A stretch of DNA of 64,000 nt from Vibrio metoecus (GCF_000696385.1 NZ_JJMN01000018.1:62001-126000), one strand, 5' to 3'; shown: positions 51,014-60,951, numbered from the stretch's first letter. Notes: a model not told the origin generated them from the sequence alone. Made by a program: numbers and translations.

Positions 51014-52846
51014 ATGTGTGGAATTGTTGGTGCGGTTGCACAACGCGATGTTGCTGAAATTTTAGTACAAGGCTTGCGCCGTCTTGAATACCGAGGGTAT
51101 GACTCAGCGGGTATTGCGGTAGTCGATAGTGATAAACAACTCACTCGTGTACGCCGATTGGGCAAAGTGCAAGAACTGGCCGATGCCGTTGAAGCGGCGC
51201 AAGTCGCGGGCGGAACGGGTATCGCCCATACCCGTTGGGCAACCCATGGCGAACCTTCAGAAATTAATGCGCACCCGCATCTTTCTGGTGATATTACCGT
51301 GGTACATAACGGCATTATCGAAAACCATGAAATGTTACGTACCATGCTGCAAGAGCGTGGTTATGTGTTTACTTCGCAAACCGATACCGAAGTAATTGCC
51401 CATTTGGTGGAGTGGGAACTGCGCAGCGCGGCTTCTTTATTGGAAGCCGTACAAGCAACAGTGAAGCAGCTTACCGGTGCTTATGGCACGGTAGTGATGG
51501 ATCGTAATGACCCTTCGCGCTTAGTGGTGGCGCGCTCAGGAAGCCCAATTGTGATTGGTTTTGGTATTGGTGAAAACTTCCTCGCGTCAGATCAACTCGC
51601 GCTACTTAATGTGACGCGCCGCTTTATGTATCTCGAAGAAGGTGATGTCGCGGAAATGACTCGCCGTGAAGTTCGCGTGTTTGATCTGCTGGGTAATCCC
51701 GTACAGCGTGAAATCAGCGAATCGAACTTAGAGCACGATGCCGCGGACAAAGGTCAGTACCGCCACTACATGCAAAAAGAGATTTTCGAGCAGCCAAAGG
51801 CGCTGATCAACACCATGGAAGGGCGTATTACCCATGACAGCGTGGTGGTCGAAAGCATTGGTGTGCACGCGGCAGAGATTCTGGCGAAAGTGGAACATGT
51901 ACAAATTGTGGCTTGTGGAACCTCTTACAACGCAGGGATGACGGCACGTTACTGGTTTGAATCGTTAGCGGGTGTGAGCTGTGATGTCGAAATTGCGTCT
52001 GAATTCCGCTACCGAAAATTTGTTACCCGTCCTAACAGCTTGCTGATTACCTTATCGCAATCCGGTGAAACGGCCGATACCTTAGCAGCGCTGCGTTTAG
52101 CGAAAGAGAAAGGTTACATGGCAGCGATGACGATTTGTAACGTTGCGGGCTCTTCTCTCGTGCGTGAATCCGATTTCGCCTTTATGACTCGCGCAGGCAC
52201 TGAGATTGGTGTGGCTTCAACCAAAGCCTTTACCACTCAGCTAGTTACATTGTTGATGCTGGTGACTGCACTTGGTAAGCAACAACAGCGCATTGGTCGC
52301 GAGTTAGAAGCTGAGATCGTACAGGCATTGCACCAACTGCCGAAGCAGATTGAAACCGCATTGTCGTTTGAAAAGCAGATCGAAACGCTCGCGGAAGACT
52401 TTGCTGATAAACACCACACGCTATTCTTGGGGCGTGGCGAATACTATCCGATTGCGGTAGAAGCCTCTCTCAAGCTAAAAGAGATCTCTTACATTCATGC
52501 GGAAGCGTATGCCGCAGGTGAATTGAAGCATGGTCCATTGGCGTTGATCGATGCAGATATGCCAGTGATTGTGGTTGCACCGAGCAATGAACTCTTAGAA
52601 AAGCTTAAATCCAATATTGAAGAAGTACGCGCGCGCGGTGGTTTATTGTATGTGTTTGCTGATGAAGTCGCGGGCTTTGAAGCCGACGAAACGATGAAAA
52701 TCATTGCAATGCCGCATGTTAGCGAAATTGTGGCTCCGATTTATTACACCATCCCGATGCAACTGCTCTCTTACCATGTGGCTTTAATCAAAGGTACCGA
52801 TGTTGATCAGCCTCGTAACCTTGCTAAAGCGGTAACCGTCGAGTAA
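51014..52846 (+). CDS. glmS: Glucosamine-6-phosphate synthase
   Basis: Isomerising glutamine:fructose-6-phosphate aminotransferase, first step to UDP-GlcNAc. 610 residues. The N-terminal Cys nucleophile follows Met ([10 protein letters not shown]), with [14 protein letters not shown] and TDTEVIAHL of the glutaminase; two SIS domains (about 290-430 and 460-600) contain [18 protein letters not shown] and the C-terminal [13 protein letters not shown]. There is no glmU neighbour and I see no glmS ribozyme upstream. Confidence 0.96.
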   Translation: MCGIVGAVAQRDVAEILVQGLRRLEYRGYDSAGIAVVDSDKQLTRVRRLGKVQELADAVEAAQVAGGTGIAHTRWATHGEPSEINAHPHLSGDITVVHNGIIENHEMLRTMLQERGYVFTSQTDTEVIAHLVEWELRSAASLLEAVQATVKQLTGAYGTVVMDRNDPSRLVVARSGSPIVIGFGIGENFLASDQLALLNVTRRFMYLEEGDVAEMTRREVRVFDLLGNPVQREISESNLEHDAADKGQYRHYMQKEIFEQPKALINTMEGRITHDSVVVESIGVHAAEILAKVEHVQIVACGTSYNAGMTARYWFESLAGVSCDVEIASEFRYRKFVTRPNSLLITLSQSGETADTLAALRLAKEKGYMAAMTICNVAGSSLVRESDFAFMTRAGTEIGVASTKAFTTQLVTLLMLVTALGKQQQRIGRELEAEIVQALHQLPKQIETALSFEKQIETLAEDFADKHHTLFLGRGEYYPIAVEASLKLKEISYIHAEAYAAGELKHGPLALIDADMPVIVVAPSNELLEKLKSNIEEVRARGGLLYVFADEVAGFEADETMKIIAMPHVSEIVAPIYYTIPMQLLSYHVALIKGTDVDQPRNLAKAVTVE

Positions 52847-52860
52847 ATATTCAATAAATC

Positions 52861-52890
52861 AAAGGGCTACCATCTGGTGGCCCTTTGTTT
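52861..52890 (+). terminator. Terminator of glmS
   Basis: AAAGGGCTACCA / TGGTGGCCCTTT stem (one G-U pair) followed by GTTTAT, 15 bases after glmS. It may also serve the convergent TRAP gene. Confidence 0.7.
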
Positions 52891-52906
52891 ATCCAGCGCA
52901 TTACAA

Positions 52907-53986
52907 TTAAGGATTAGTATTTAAGTACGCTTGTGTCGAGATACGAGTCCAATCACGCACTTTGCTTAAGTAAGCTTGTTGAGAGTCAATGATCTCTTTA
53001 GCGAGTGGATCGCTTGCTGCCTGCTCTTGTAGAAGTTCGTTGTTGGCTTGGCGTAGCGCGGCAAGTACTGCGGGTGGAAAATCTCGTACCTTGATATCAG
53101 GGTATTCATTTTTCATCTCTGCCCAACTGGTGGCGTTGGCATCAATAGCTTGATTGTACATATCAAAGGCGGCGACACGGAAGGCGGTTTCTAAGATCAC
53201 TTGGATGTCTTTTGGTAGCGTATCCCATTTCTTTTTGTTGACCAAAAATTGCGTTTCTGAGCCAGGCTCATGCCATGCGGTGTAGTAATAAGGGGCAATT
53301 TTATGAAAACCCATTCGCAGATCAAAGGCTGGCCCAACCCATTCCAGTGCGTCGATTGTGCCACGCTCCAGTGATGTGTACAGCTCTCCCGGCGCGATGT
53401 TGGTGGGCTTAGCTCCGACTTTTGCTAACACCTCACCCGCAAATCCGGGGATACGCATTTTTAACCCTTGGAGGTCTTCAATGCTGTTGATCTCTTTTTT
53501 AAACCATCCGCCCATTTGAATATCCGAGTTTCCGCCGGGGAAGGAGAGCAGATTGTGTGGCGCATACACCTTCTCCATTAACTGCATGCCACCACCATAG
53601 TAGAACCAAGCGTATTGCTCAGTGGCAATCATTCCAAATGGCATTGAAGAGAAGAAAAGGGTATTGGGTACCTTACCTTTCCAGTAATAAGAGCTGGAGT
53701 GACCCAAATCATATTGACCGGATTTCACCATATCAAATACACCTAATGGTGCCTTGTGCTTGTTAGCCGAATCGATACGGATTTGAATGCGGCCATTGGA
53801 CATTTCAGCCGCCAACTTCGCCATGTTTTTTGGCGCGTCACCAAGAATGGGAGTATTTGCCCCCCAAGTTTCAGCGAGAGTGAATTTATAGATAGGTTTA
53901 TCGTCAGCTTGCGCAGTACCGAGAAGAGCACTCAGAATCAGTGTCAGTGCTACGCGAGTTTTGGTGAAATAATTTGTGATTGGCAT
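52907..53986 (-). CDS. TRAP-type periplasmic solute-binding protein (DctP family)
   Basis: Extracytoplasmic receptor of a tripartite ATP-independent transporter. 359 residues: signal peptide (about 1-27, ending AQA) and a DctP domain with FTLAETWGANTPI (about 35), SGQYDLGHSSSYYW, FPGGNSDIQMGGWFKKEI, GLKMRIPG (carboxylate-binding Arg) and ALEWVGPAFD; the last motif is like the 2-oxoacid-binding TakP subgroup. No DctQ/DctM membrane genes are adjacent, so the partner lies elsewhere. The substrate is not predictable with confidence. Confidence 0.88.
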   Translation of the reverse strand: MPITNYFTKTRVALTLILSALLGTAQADDKPIYKFTLAETWGANTPILGDAPKNMAKLAAEMSNGRIQIRIDSANKHKAPLGVFDMVKSGQYDLGHSSSYYWKGKVPNTLFFSSMPFGMIATEQYAWFYYGGGMQLMEKVYAPHNLLSFPGGNSDIQMGGWFKKEINSIEDLQGLKMRIPGFAGEVLAKVGAKPTNIAPGELYTSLERGTIDALEWVGPAFDLRMGFHKIAPYYYTAWHEPGSETQFLVNKKKWDTLPKDIQVILETAFRVAAFDMYNQAIDANATSWAEMKNEYPDIKVRDFPPAVLAALRQANNELLQEQAASDPLAKEIIDSQQAYLSKVRDWTRISTQAYLNTNP

Positions 53987-54208
53987 AACTTCCTCGTTGT
54001 TATCGTTATTGAAGCTGTAGAGTCTAAGTTGCTGAAAAAAGAGTCAATCAAGCTACGCCAGATATTGAGAGTATTATTTAGTGTGAATCACTAATCATGA
54101 GCAAAAAACAAGCATGATGAGTGGTTCTGTTGGTCAAAAATACAGAACACAGAGATAGTCTCATCAAAGACTAGTATTTTATTTTGATTAAAGAAGTGTC
54201 TGATAGCT

Positions 54209-54236
54209 CACGCCAAGATCGGGGGATCTTGGCGTG
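54209..54236 (-). terminator. Hairpin after olsF
   Basis: CACGCCAAGATC / GATCTTGGCGTG perfect 12-bp stem with a 4-base loop, six bases after the corrected olsF stop. No T-run follows, but placement suggests a 3' end. The remaining gap to the TRAP gene (53987-54208) shows no gene. Confidence 0.6.
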
Positions 54237-54241
54237 ATCAA

Positions 54242-56003
54242 TTAAATTGCGCTGAAATATTGATGCATTGCGAGATAGCTTTGCGCTTCTTTTTGTCCCA
54301 TGTAGCGTGCGAGCGTTTTGGTTGGCACATTGCGCAGATCAACTACAATCAGCCCATCCAGCGCATTATTGAACGCAGGATCAACATTAAAGCTAGACCA
54401 ACTTTCCATTTAACCCAAGGTATTGGCGCAGGAGAACGGGAATGCCTTTCCCTTCATCAATACGGGCAATGACTCGCGACAGCAGCTGTAAATCGGCGAG
54501 AGAGGTCAACAGACTTGCATTCCATTGTACTTGATCGATAGGTAATGGATTGGTCGCCATGACCAGTTCGGCTTGTTCAGTGTCGTAGTAGTGCAAGGTC
54601 ATGGTATCGGCAAGTAAACGCCGGGCTTGTTCACTGTAATCATTGCTGATACTAACAGGACCAAATAGATGGGTGTATTGAGGGTGGCGTTGAATGTAGG
54701 TACCAATTCCTTTCCAGAGTAAAAGCAGTGCAGCCATGCTTTTTTGGTATTGGCTATCAATCACTGAGCGGCCCATTTCAATTGCGCTGTCCATTTTTGC
54801 CAGAAAACGCTGATCGTAGTGAAACAGCGTGCTGGAATAGAGGCCATCGATCCCTTTGGTTTGCATGAGTTGGTCGACCAGCCCTAAGCGATAGGCTCCA
54901 ACCAGTTGGTTTTGCTCACGATCCCAAATAAACAGGTGTAAATAATCGCGATCAAATCGATCAATATCCAAGGCACAACCAGTACCTTCTCCTACCGCAC
55001 GGAAATTGATTTCACGAACTCGTCCAATTTCATGCATTAACGACGGAATGTTTTCGGCAGTTGTGCAGTACACATCAAATTGGTTATGACGCAGCATATG
55101 GTCGCCATAAGGAAGCTGAGCAATATCTTCCAGTAGGTCATCGAGTGGTAGACGCTCTGCAACGGGTGGCAAAGATTGATCATAGGCCGTCTTATTGCGC
55201 GCAGGAGAGGGCTGTAAAAGGTAAGTGTTGAGGCGCAGATAATTAACCAACTGCTGATCACACAAATGTTGTATTTCATTGTGTGAAATGGTTTCGCCAA
55301 GCGCAATACGGATGGCAGCATGCTTTTTATTGAGTAGTTCGCGGCCTAGCATCAGAGTGCGTAGCATCGGGTGAATTTTACCCGCAAGATAAAATGGCGT
55401 TGAGTTTTGTCCATCAATATAAACAGGTACGGTGTGAGCTTGGTGTTTTTTGACTAAGCGACTGACGGATTGACTCCATTCTTTATCTTCCAATCGACCT
55501 TGCTTACTGTCGACTAATTGGGAGACCTCACCGGCTGGAAACATGAGTAATAATCCACCTTGTTCCAAATGCTTATGAGCTTGGCGTAGTGCATGCAGAT
55601 TGGCTTTTGTGGCCTCAGTACCTTCAAACACATCCACCCCAATAAACAAAGAGGCGAGTTCGGGAACCAGCTTTAAATATTGATTGGCTAGGATCTGCAC
55701 ATCCGATCTCACCGAAAGCAATAGCTCAGCCAGAATGACGCCTTCTACACAACCGAGTGGATGGTTAGCGACGACGATAGTCGCCCCCTGTGATGGCACA
55801 TTAGCGAGCTGACCCCGCACCACTTGATAATCGATCCCGAGTACATCAAGAGTAAAGCGTAGAAATTCGCGAGTATCACCGCCTGCTGGGCGTTGTGCGT
55901 AGAATTGATTGAGACGCTTCAATCCCGTAGCCCATTCTGCTAAGTGCTCACCTAAACCAAATGGGGTTTTTCGTGGTAAAACGAATGGTGAAGTAGAAAG
56001 CAT
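54242..56003 (-). CDS. olsF: Bifunctional ornithine-lipid synthase OlsF (C-terminal frameshift)
   Basis: Acyltransferase that makes phosphorus-free ornithine lipids; the V. cholerae enzyme (VC0489, formerly called a hemolysin) is reported to act under phosphate limitation. The N-terminal PlsC-like domain (about 60-280) has NHPLG for the NHxxxxD-type box and FPAGEVS; the C-terminal GNAT-like domain (about 310-500) resembles OlsB, with REINFRAVGEGTG and DYLHLFIWDREQNQLVGAYRLG. The main frame stops at 54393 after LNGKLV; removing one base at about 54397 gives LNGKLVSFNVDPAFNNALDGLIVVDL and a stop at 54242, for 586 residues in exact frame. Confidence 0.88.
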
Positions 56004-56059
56004 AGCAACCTCTTATTTGATGAATTATCCAGAGGCTAGTGTGAGCAGATTGCAAAATG

Positions 56060-56077
56060 GCGACAGTCTGATGAGAT
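56060..56077 (-). promoter_or_regulatory. Candidate Pho box of olsF
   Basis: On the minus strand ATCTCAT-CAGA-CTGTCGC matches the PhoB direct repeat CTGTCAT-N4-CTGTCAT at 5 of 7 positions in each half, with the right 11-base period, 57 bases before olsF. It fits the reported PhoBR dependence of ornithine lipid formation. Confidence 0.42.
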
Positions 56078-56266
56078 TTTTATTGCGTGAGTGAGATGGG
56101 TGAAAATTAGTTGAAATACGCGAGGTATTTTCAGAAATAAGTCCTTTTGCTCACAATTTGTACAAAAGTTGTGATGCGCCGAGAATTTTAGTGCTAGTTT
56201 ATTTGAGCGGGTAAAACGCAACTAACGACAACGATATTACACCTTTGTTTTGCTGATCTGGAATAG

Positions 56267-56295
56267 ACGGGAGCTTATGCTCCCGTTGCTTTTTA
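56267..56295 (+). terminator. Orphan + strand terminator in the olsF-tRNA gap
   Basis: ACGGGAGC / GCTCCCGT 8-bp stem with a TTAT loop followed by TGCTTTTTA. No + strand gene lies upstream before glmS, so it may end an unannotated small RNA starting near 56190-56200. The rest of 56004-56420 is AT-rich DNA with no ORF I can support. Confidence 0.55.
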
Positions 56296-56372
56296 TCGCG
56301 AGATAAATACTTAAAAGCGTGAGATAAAGCGGCTAGGAGCGGCCTGACGCATTATCTGACCCAAATTCGTCA

Positions 56373-56412
56373 GGTACAAAAAAGGTTAGTAAGCACTAGA
56401 CTTACTAACCTT
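56373..56412 (-). terminator. Terminator of the tRNA-Ile2 gene
   Basis: AAGGTTAGTAAG / CTTACTAACCTT perfect 12-bp stem with a 7-base loop and a run of seven T on the minus strand, 8 bases after the tRNA. Confidence 0.85.
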
Positions 56413-56420
56413 CTGGAATT

Positions 56421-56496
56421 TGGTGGCCCCTCCCAGGTTCGAACTGGGGACCAAGCGATTATGAGTCGCCTGCTCTAACCACTGAGCTAAGGGGCC
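56421..56496 (-). tRNA. ileX: tRNA-Ile2 (CAT anticodon, lysidine type)
   Basis: 76-nt cloverleaf with encoded CCA; anticodon CAT in CTCATAA. The acceptor GGCCCCT/AGGGGCC, the D arm AGCTCAGTGGTTAGAGC and the anticodon arm GCGACTCATAATCGC are those of E. coli ileX, whose C34 is converted to lysidine so that it reads AUA; elongator tRNA-Met is different. It is usually annotated as tRNA-Met and is the integration site of the VSP-II island. The 3' end is intact and no integrase follows. Confidence 0.85.
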
Positions 56497-56582
56497 AAAT
56501 TGGTGTCAGATTATAGGGGAAGGGGGTTGGTGTGTCTAGCCAAAGCAGGCTTAATAGTGCTTACAATTTATTCACTTAGCGT

Positions 56583-56620
56583 GTGTAAAAAAGAAAAGGT
56601 GAGCGTAAGCCCACCTTTTT
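56583..56620 (-). terminator. Terminator of rpoD
   Basis: AAAGGTGGGC / GCTCACCTTTT stem (one G-U pair) with a T-rich tail on the minus strand, 19 bases after the rpoD stop. Confidence 0.8.
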
Positions 56621-56638
56621 CTTTATCGCTAATGCGGA

Positions 56639-58526
56639 TTACTCATCCAAGAAGCTGCGCAGAACCTCTGAACGGCTTGGATGACGCAGCTTACGCAGCG
56701 CTTTCGCTTCAATCTGACGAATACGCTCACGGGTTACGTCAAACTGCTTACCCACTTCTTCCAAAGTATGGTCAGTATTCATATCGATACCAAAGCGCAT
56801 ACGCAGCACTTTCGCTTCGCGAGGTGTTAGGCCTGCTAATACATCGCGAGTTGCGGCTTTGAGGCTGGTTGCCGTCGCTGAATCCAGACGGCAGTTCGAG
56901 GGTGGTATCCTCGATGAAATCACCCAGATGCGAATCTTCATCATCACCGATTGGTGTCTCCATGGAGATTGGCTCTTTTGCGATTTTCAGCACTTTGCGG
57001 ATCTTGTCTTCTGGCATCTGCATGCGTTCTGCCAATTCTTCAGGCAGAGGCTCACGACCCATCTCTTGCAGCATTTGACGTGAAATTCGATTCAGTTTGT
57101 TGATCGTTTCGATCATGTGTACTGGAATACGAATTGTACGTGCTTGGTCTGCAATTGAACGGGTGATCGCTTGGCGGATCCACCATGTCGCATAAGTTGA
57201 GAACTTATAGCCACGACGGTATTCAAACTTGTCTACAGCTTTCATCAGGCCGATGTTACCTTCTTGGATCAAATCCAAGAATTGCAGACCGCGGTTGGTG
57301 TATTTCTTCGCGATCGAAATAACCAGACGTAAGTTTGCTTCGACCATCTCTTTCTTCGCACGACGAGCTTTTGCTTCACCGATTGACATTCGACGGCTGA
57401 TGTCTTTGATACGTTCAACAGACAGTGAAGTCTCTTGTTCGATCATCTGCAGTTTCTGGATAGAACGACGGATATCTTCTTCTTGATCACGTACTTTTTG
57501 CACGTAAGGCTTATCAGAAGCGAGGACTTTATCTAGCCACTCTTCGTTTGATTCGTTGCCAGTAAACAGAGCAATAAACGATTTTTTTGGCATTTTCGCG
57601 ATTTCAACAACCGCTTTCATCACTAGGCGTTCTTGAGTACGCACGCGATCCATCGAGGTACGCAGCGTTTCCACCAAATGGTCAAATTGCTTTGGTGTTA
57701 GGCGAAATTCGCGGAAAATATCCAATACCAGACCTGAGGCTTCAGACGCTTGGTTACTGTCGCGACCAAATTCATTCACTGCTAATTGCAGATTCTGGAA
57801 TTTGCCGCGCAGCTCATTGAATTTTTCACGAGCGAGTTCAGGGTCGATACCGACTTCTTCTTCGCTGTCGCTGCTTTCACCTTCGCCGTTTTCGTCTTCA
57901 TCTTCGTCTTCATCATCTTCTTCAGCCGCGATCTCGTCATCTTCATCGGCGAGATCGGCTTCAGAAAGTTCTGAACCGATGTGAGTGGCGGTTGGTGCTT
58001 CGGTTTCCATATCATTAGGATCAACGAAACCCGAAATCAGATCTGTTAGGCGGAGTTCTTCTGCCTGAACGCGATCAAACTGCTCAAGAATGTAAGGGAT
58101 GGTTCCAGGATACTCAGCAATCGCACTTTGAACTTGGTTAATACCATCTTCAATGCGCTTGGCGATATCGATTTCACCTTCACGTGTCAAAAGCTCAACC
58201 GTACCCATTTCACGCATGTACATACGTACTGGGTCGGTGGTGCGGCCAATCTCACTCTCTACGCTAGAAAGTGCCGCGGCTGCCGCTTCGGCAGCATCTT
58301 CGTCAGTGATGGTGGTATCATCGCTGAGGGCAAGATCATCGGCATCAGGAGCAGTTTCAACTACCTTGATACCCATGTCATTGATCATCTGAATAATATC
58401 TTCCACCTGTTCTGAATCAACGATTTCAGCAGGCAAGTGGTCATTTACTTCGGCGTAGGTCAGATAGCCCTGTTCCTTGCCACGAAGGACAAGTTGTTTA
58501 AGCTGTGACTGCGGATTTTGATCCAT
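56639..58526 (-). CDS. rpoD: RNA polymerase sigma-70 factor RpoD (frameshifted)
   Basis: Primary sigma factor. The start at 58526 ([21 protein letters not shown]) gives region 1.1, then region 1.2 ([21 protein letters not shown]), an acidic spacer (about 190-225), region 2 ([42 protein letters not shown]), region 3 and region 4 ([28 protein letters not shown]). The frame breaks at 56888: removing one base gives [15 protein letters not shown] and joins region 4, for 628 residues in exact frame. Cells could not live without region 4, so this is a sequencing error. Last gene of the rpsU-yqeY-dnaG-rpoD operon. Confidence 0.95.
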
Positions 58527-58624
58527 AGACGGTATCCAACTTCGTATCTGGTGAAGGAATAAGTATGCGCAATGCAAACCACGTATACTAACAAATTTAT
58601 TCTTTGCTGACTATCTCAACAGGG

Positions 58625-60388
58625 TTACGCTTTCAAGCCTTTTAAGATCAAATCTTGGAGCTCCCTTCTTTCTTCGGTTGATAAACCGACACTTCGCGCT
58701 TTAGCCTGCAAATTTTCAATTTGTTTTTCTACGCACTGGGCAAGAATTTTGTCCAATGAGTCTAAAAATAGTTCTTCTTGATTGTCTTCGACAAGGGGAA
58801 TGTCCCAACTTGCTAGACGAGACAGAAGCGTCTCATTTTTTGAGTCTCGCCAATGTTCGAGCAATTGACCCGTAGTGATATGGGGATATTGTCGACATTT
58901 CTCAAGTACTTCACTGAAGGTATCGAGCCCAGGAAGCATTAAATGACGAACACTGCTCAGATCAGGTACCAATTCAGCATAGCTTGGATTTTGTACTAAG
59001 AGCGCAATAACATCACGCATTGGCGTACGTTTTATTGCTTTATGTGGTGCGGGTCGATTTTCTGAATTACGCGCTTTTTTGCGACGTAATTGGTGATCAA
59101 ATCCCGTCCGTTCATCGAGTAATTTTTCGAGGATCTCTTGTAAAAAAGGATCCGGGATTTTGTCGATAAGTGGCGTAGCTAATGCGCGTAATGCCGATTT
59201 CCCTTCATGGGATCCTAAATTGAGCTGGTGAAGCTCAATAAGATTATCAAACAGGTATTGCGACAGCGGTGTCGCATTGGCGAGTTGCTGTTCGAAATCT
59301 GCTTTACCGTATTTACGTACGTAGCTGTCAGGGTCTTCACCATCCGGCAAAAACAAAAATTTTAAGATATTTCCACTTTTGAGATAGCTCAGTGCATTTT
59401 CGAGTGCACGCCATGCGGCATCTCGCCCAGCTCGGTCACCATCGTAGCAACATACCACTTGGTTGGTTTGGCGAAACAGCAGTTGTAAGTGATCACCCGT
59501 GGTTGAGGTACCAAGAGACGCGACGGAATAATCTACGCCATATTGAGCGAGTGCGACGACATCCATATAACCTTCCACCACTAAGATTTGTGGTGGTTCA
59601 CGGTACGCTTGGAGGACTTCATAAAGGCCATACAGCTCTTTGCCTTTATGGAAAATCGGTGTTTCTGGTGAGTTTAGGTATTTTGGCGTGCCTTGCTCGG
59701 TAATCCGTCCGCCAAAGCCGATCACTCTGCCACGACGATCGCGGATCGGGAACATCACTCGGCCACGAAAACGGTCATAGCGGCGGCCATTATCACTTTC
59801 AATCAGCATACCAGCGGTAACGAGCATGTCTTCGCTGTTTCGTTGTTGGCCGAAGTTGCGACGTACCAGATCCCATTCATCAGCTACGTAACCGATACCA
59901 AACTTTTGGACGATTTCACCGGATAACCCGCGATTTTTTAAATACTCGATCGCGTGTTTGTTGGTCGGTACTTTGAGTTGTTGGCGATAAAATTGTGCGA
60001 TGCTGCCCATGAGGTCATACAGGCTGCGTTTCTCTTCACTTTTTACTGCTGGAGTATTCTTGGCAAAGGGGCTTGAAGGTGTGCGTTCTTCTCGCTCCAC
60101 TTCCAAGCCTACTGTCGAGGCAAGCTCTTCAATGGCTTCAGGAAACTCCATTCGCTCGAATTCCATGACAAAGTCGATGGCATTACCATGCGCACCACAG
60201 CCGAAGCAGTGATAGAACTGTTTTTCCTGACTGACACTGAATGAAGGGGTTTTTTCGTTATGGAAAGGGCAGCAAGCACCGTAGTTTTTGCCTTTTTTCT
60301 TCAGTTTTACGCGTGCGTCAATGACGTCGACAATATCGAGTCGAGCGAGGAGACCATCAATAAAACTGCGTGGGATGTGTCCTGCCAT
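58625..60388 (-). CDS. dnaG: DNA primase
   Basis: Synthesises RNA primers for replication. The start at 60388 gives 587 residues (MAGHIPRSFIDGLLARLDIV); the upstream open frame overlaps the hairpin at 60429-60461 and is rejected. A zinc-binding domain (CCPFHNEKTPSFSVS...HCFGCGAHG), the TOPRIM domain (VVEGYMDVVAL, YDGDRAGRDA) and a C-terminal DnaB-binding domain are present. Second-last gene of the macromolecular-synthesis operon. Confidence 0.96.
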   Translation of the reverse strand: MAGHIPRSFIDGLLARLDIVDVIDARVKLKKKGKNYGACCPFHNEKTPSFSVSQEKQFYHCFGCGAHGNAIDFVMEFERMEFPEAIEELASTVGLEVEREERTPSSPFAKNTPAVKSEEKRSLYDLMGSIAQFYRQQLKVPTNKHAIEYLKNRGLSGEIVQKFGIGYVADEWDLVRRNFGQQRNSEDMLVTAGMLIESDNGRRYDRFRGRVMFPIRDRRGRVIGFGGRITEQGTPKYLNSPETPIFHKGKELYGLYEVLQAYREPPQILVVEGYMDVVALAQYGVDYSVASLGTSTTGDHLQLLFRQTNQVVCCYDGDRAGRDAAWRALENALSYLKSGNILKFLFLPDGEDPDSYVRKYGKADFEQQLANATPLSQYLFDNLIELHQLNLGSHEGKSALRALATPLIDKIPDPFLQEILEKLLDERTGFDHQLRRKKARNSENRPAPHKAIKRTPMRDVIALLVQNPSYAELVPDLSSVRHLMLPGLDTFSEVLEKCRQYPHITTGQLLEHWRDSKNETLLSRLASWDIPLVEDNQEELFLDSLDKILAQCVEKQIENLQAKARSVGLSTEERRELQDLILKGLKA

Positions 60389-60412
60389 AAATCTTGTGTG
60401 CACCGAAAACGA

Positions 60413-60461
60413 GAGGATCAAATACAAACAAGCCGTGCGTTCCAAAGGATTGCACGGCTTG
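60413..60461 (-). terminator. Hairpin between yqeY and dnaG
   Basis: CAAGCCGTGC / GCACGGCTTG 10-bp stem followed on the minus strand by TTTGTATTT. A partial terminator upstream of dnaG is a known feature of the E. coli rpsU-dnaG-rpoD operon that keeps primase levels low. Confidence 0.7.
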
Positions 60462-60478
60462 CTGTAATTGGGTTGGGA

Positions 60479-60922
60479 TTAAGCCAGTTTAGCGCGGACT
60501 AAACCGCTTACTTTACCCATGTCTGCACGCCCTTGAATGTGCGGTTTCAGTACAGCCATCACTTTGCCCATGTCTTGCATGCCAGTGGCGGAAGAATCGC
60601 TTATCGCACTGTCAATCAGTGCACTTACTTCTTCATCCGTCAAAGGTTGAGGCATAAATTCCTCAAGCACGGTGATTTCTATCTTTTCCGCATCAGCCAA
60701 ATCTTGACGATTGGCTGCTTCGTATTGGCTTACAGAGTCGCGACGTTGTTTGACCATTTTGGTCAGCACGCCAACAATGTCGTCATCGCTCAGAGTGATC
60801 TGTTCATCGACTTCACGTTGTTTAATTGCGGCCAACGCTAAACGGATAGTGCCAAGGCGTTGTTTATCCTTGGCTTTCATCGCTAGTTTTTGCTCTTCTT
60901 TGAGACTATCAATCAGAGCCAT
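60479..60922 (-). CDS. yqeY: GatB/YqeY domain protein
   Basis: Small helical protein of 147 residues related to the C-terminal tail domain of GatB; a tRNA-binding role is suspected but not shown. Family patterns LKEEQKLAMKAKDKQRLGTIRLALAAIKQREVD and GMQDMGKVMAVLKPHIQGRADMGKVS are complete. Vibrio and Pseudomonas place it between rpsU and dnaG. Confidence 0.93.
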   Translation of the reverse strand: MALIDSLKEEQKLAMKAKDKQRLGTIRLALAAIKQREVDEQITLSDDDIVGVLTKMVKQRRDSVSQYEAANRQDLADAEKIEITVLEEFMPQPLTDEEVSALIDSAISDSSATGMQDMGKVMAVLKPHIQGRADMGKVSGLVRAKLA

Positions 60923-60951
60923 AACAAATTCCTTAGTTTAGGAAATTGTTA

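Noticed and set aside
54260..54472. 70-codon + strand ORF
   Set aside because: It lies antisense to the corrected OlsF C-terminus.
57782..58024. Short ORFs rich in Lys/Met or Ser over the rpoD acidic region
   Set aside because: Low-complexity shadows of the GAT/GAA-rich acidic spacer of RpoD.
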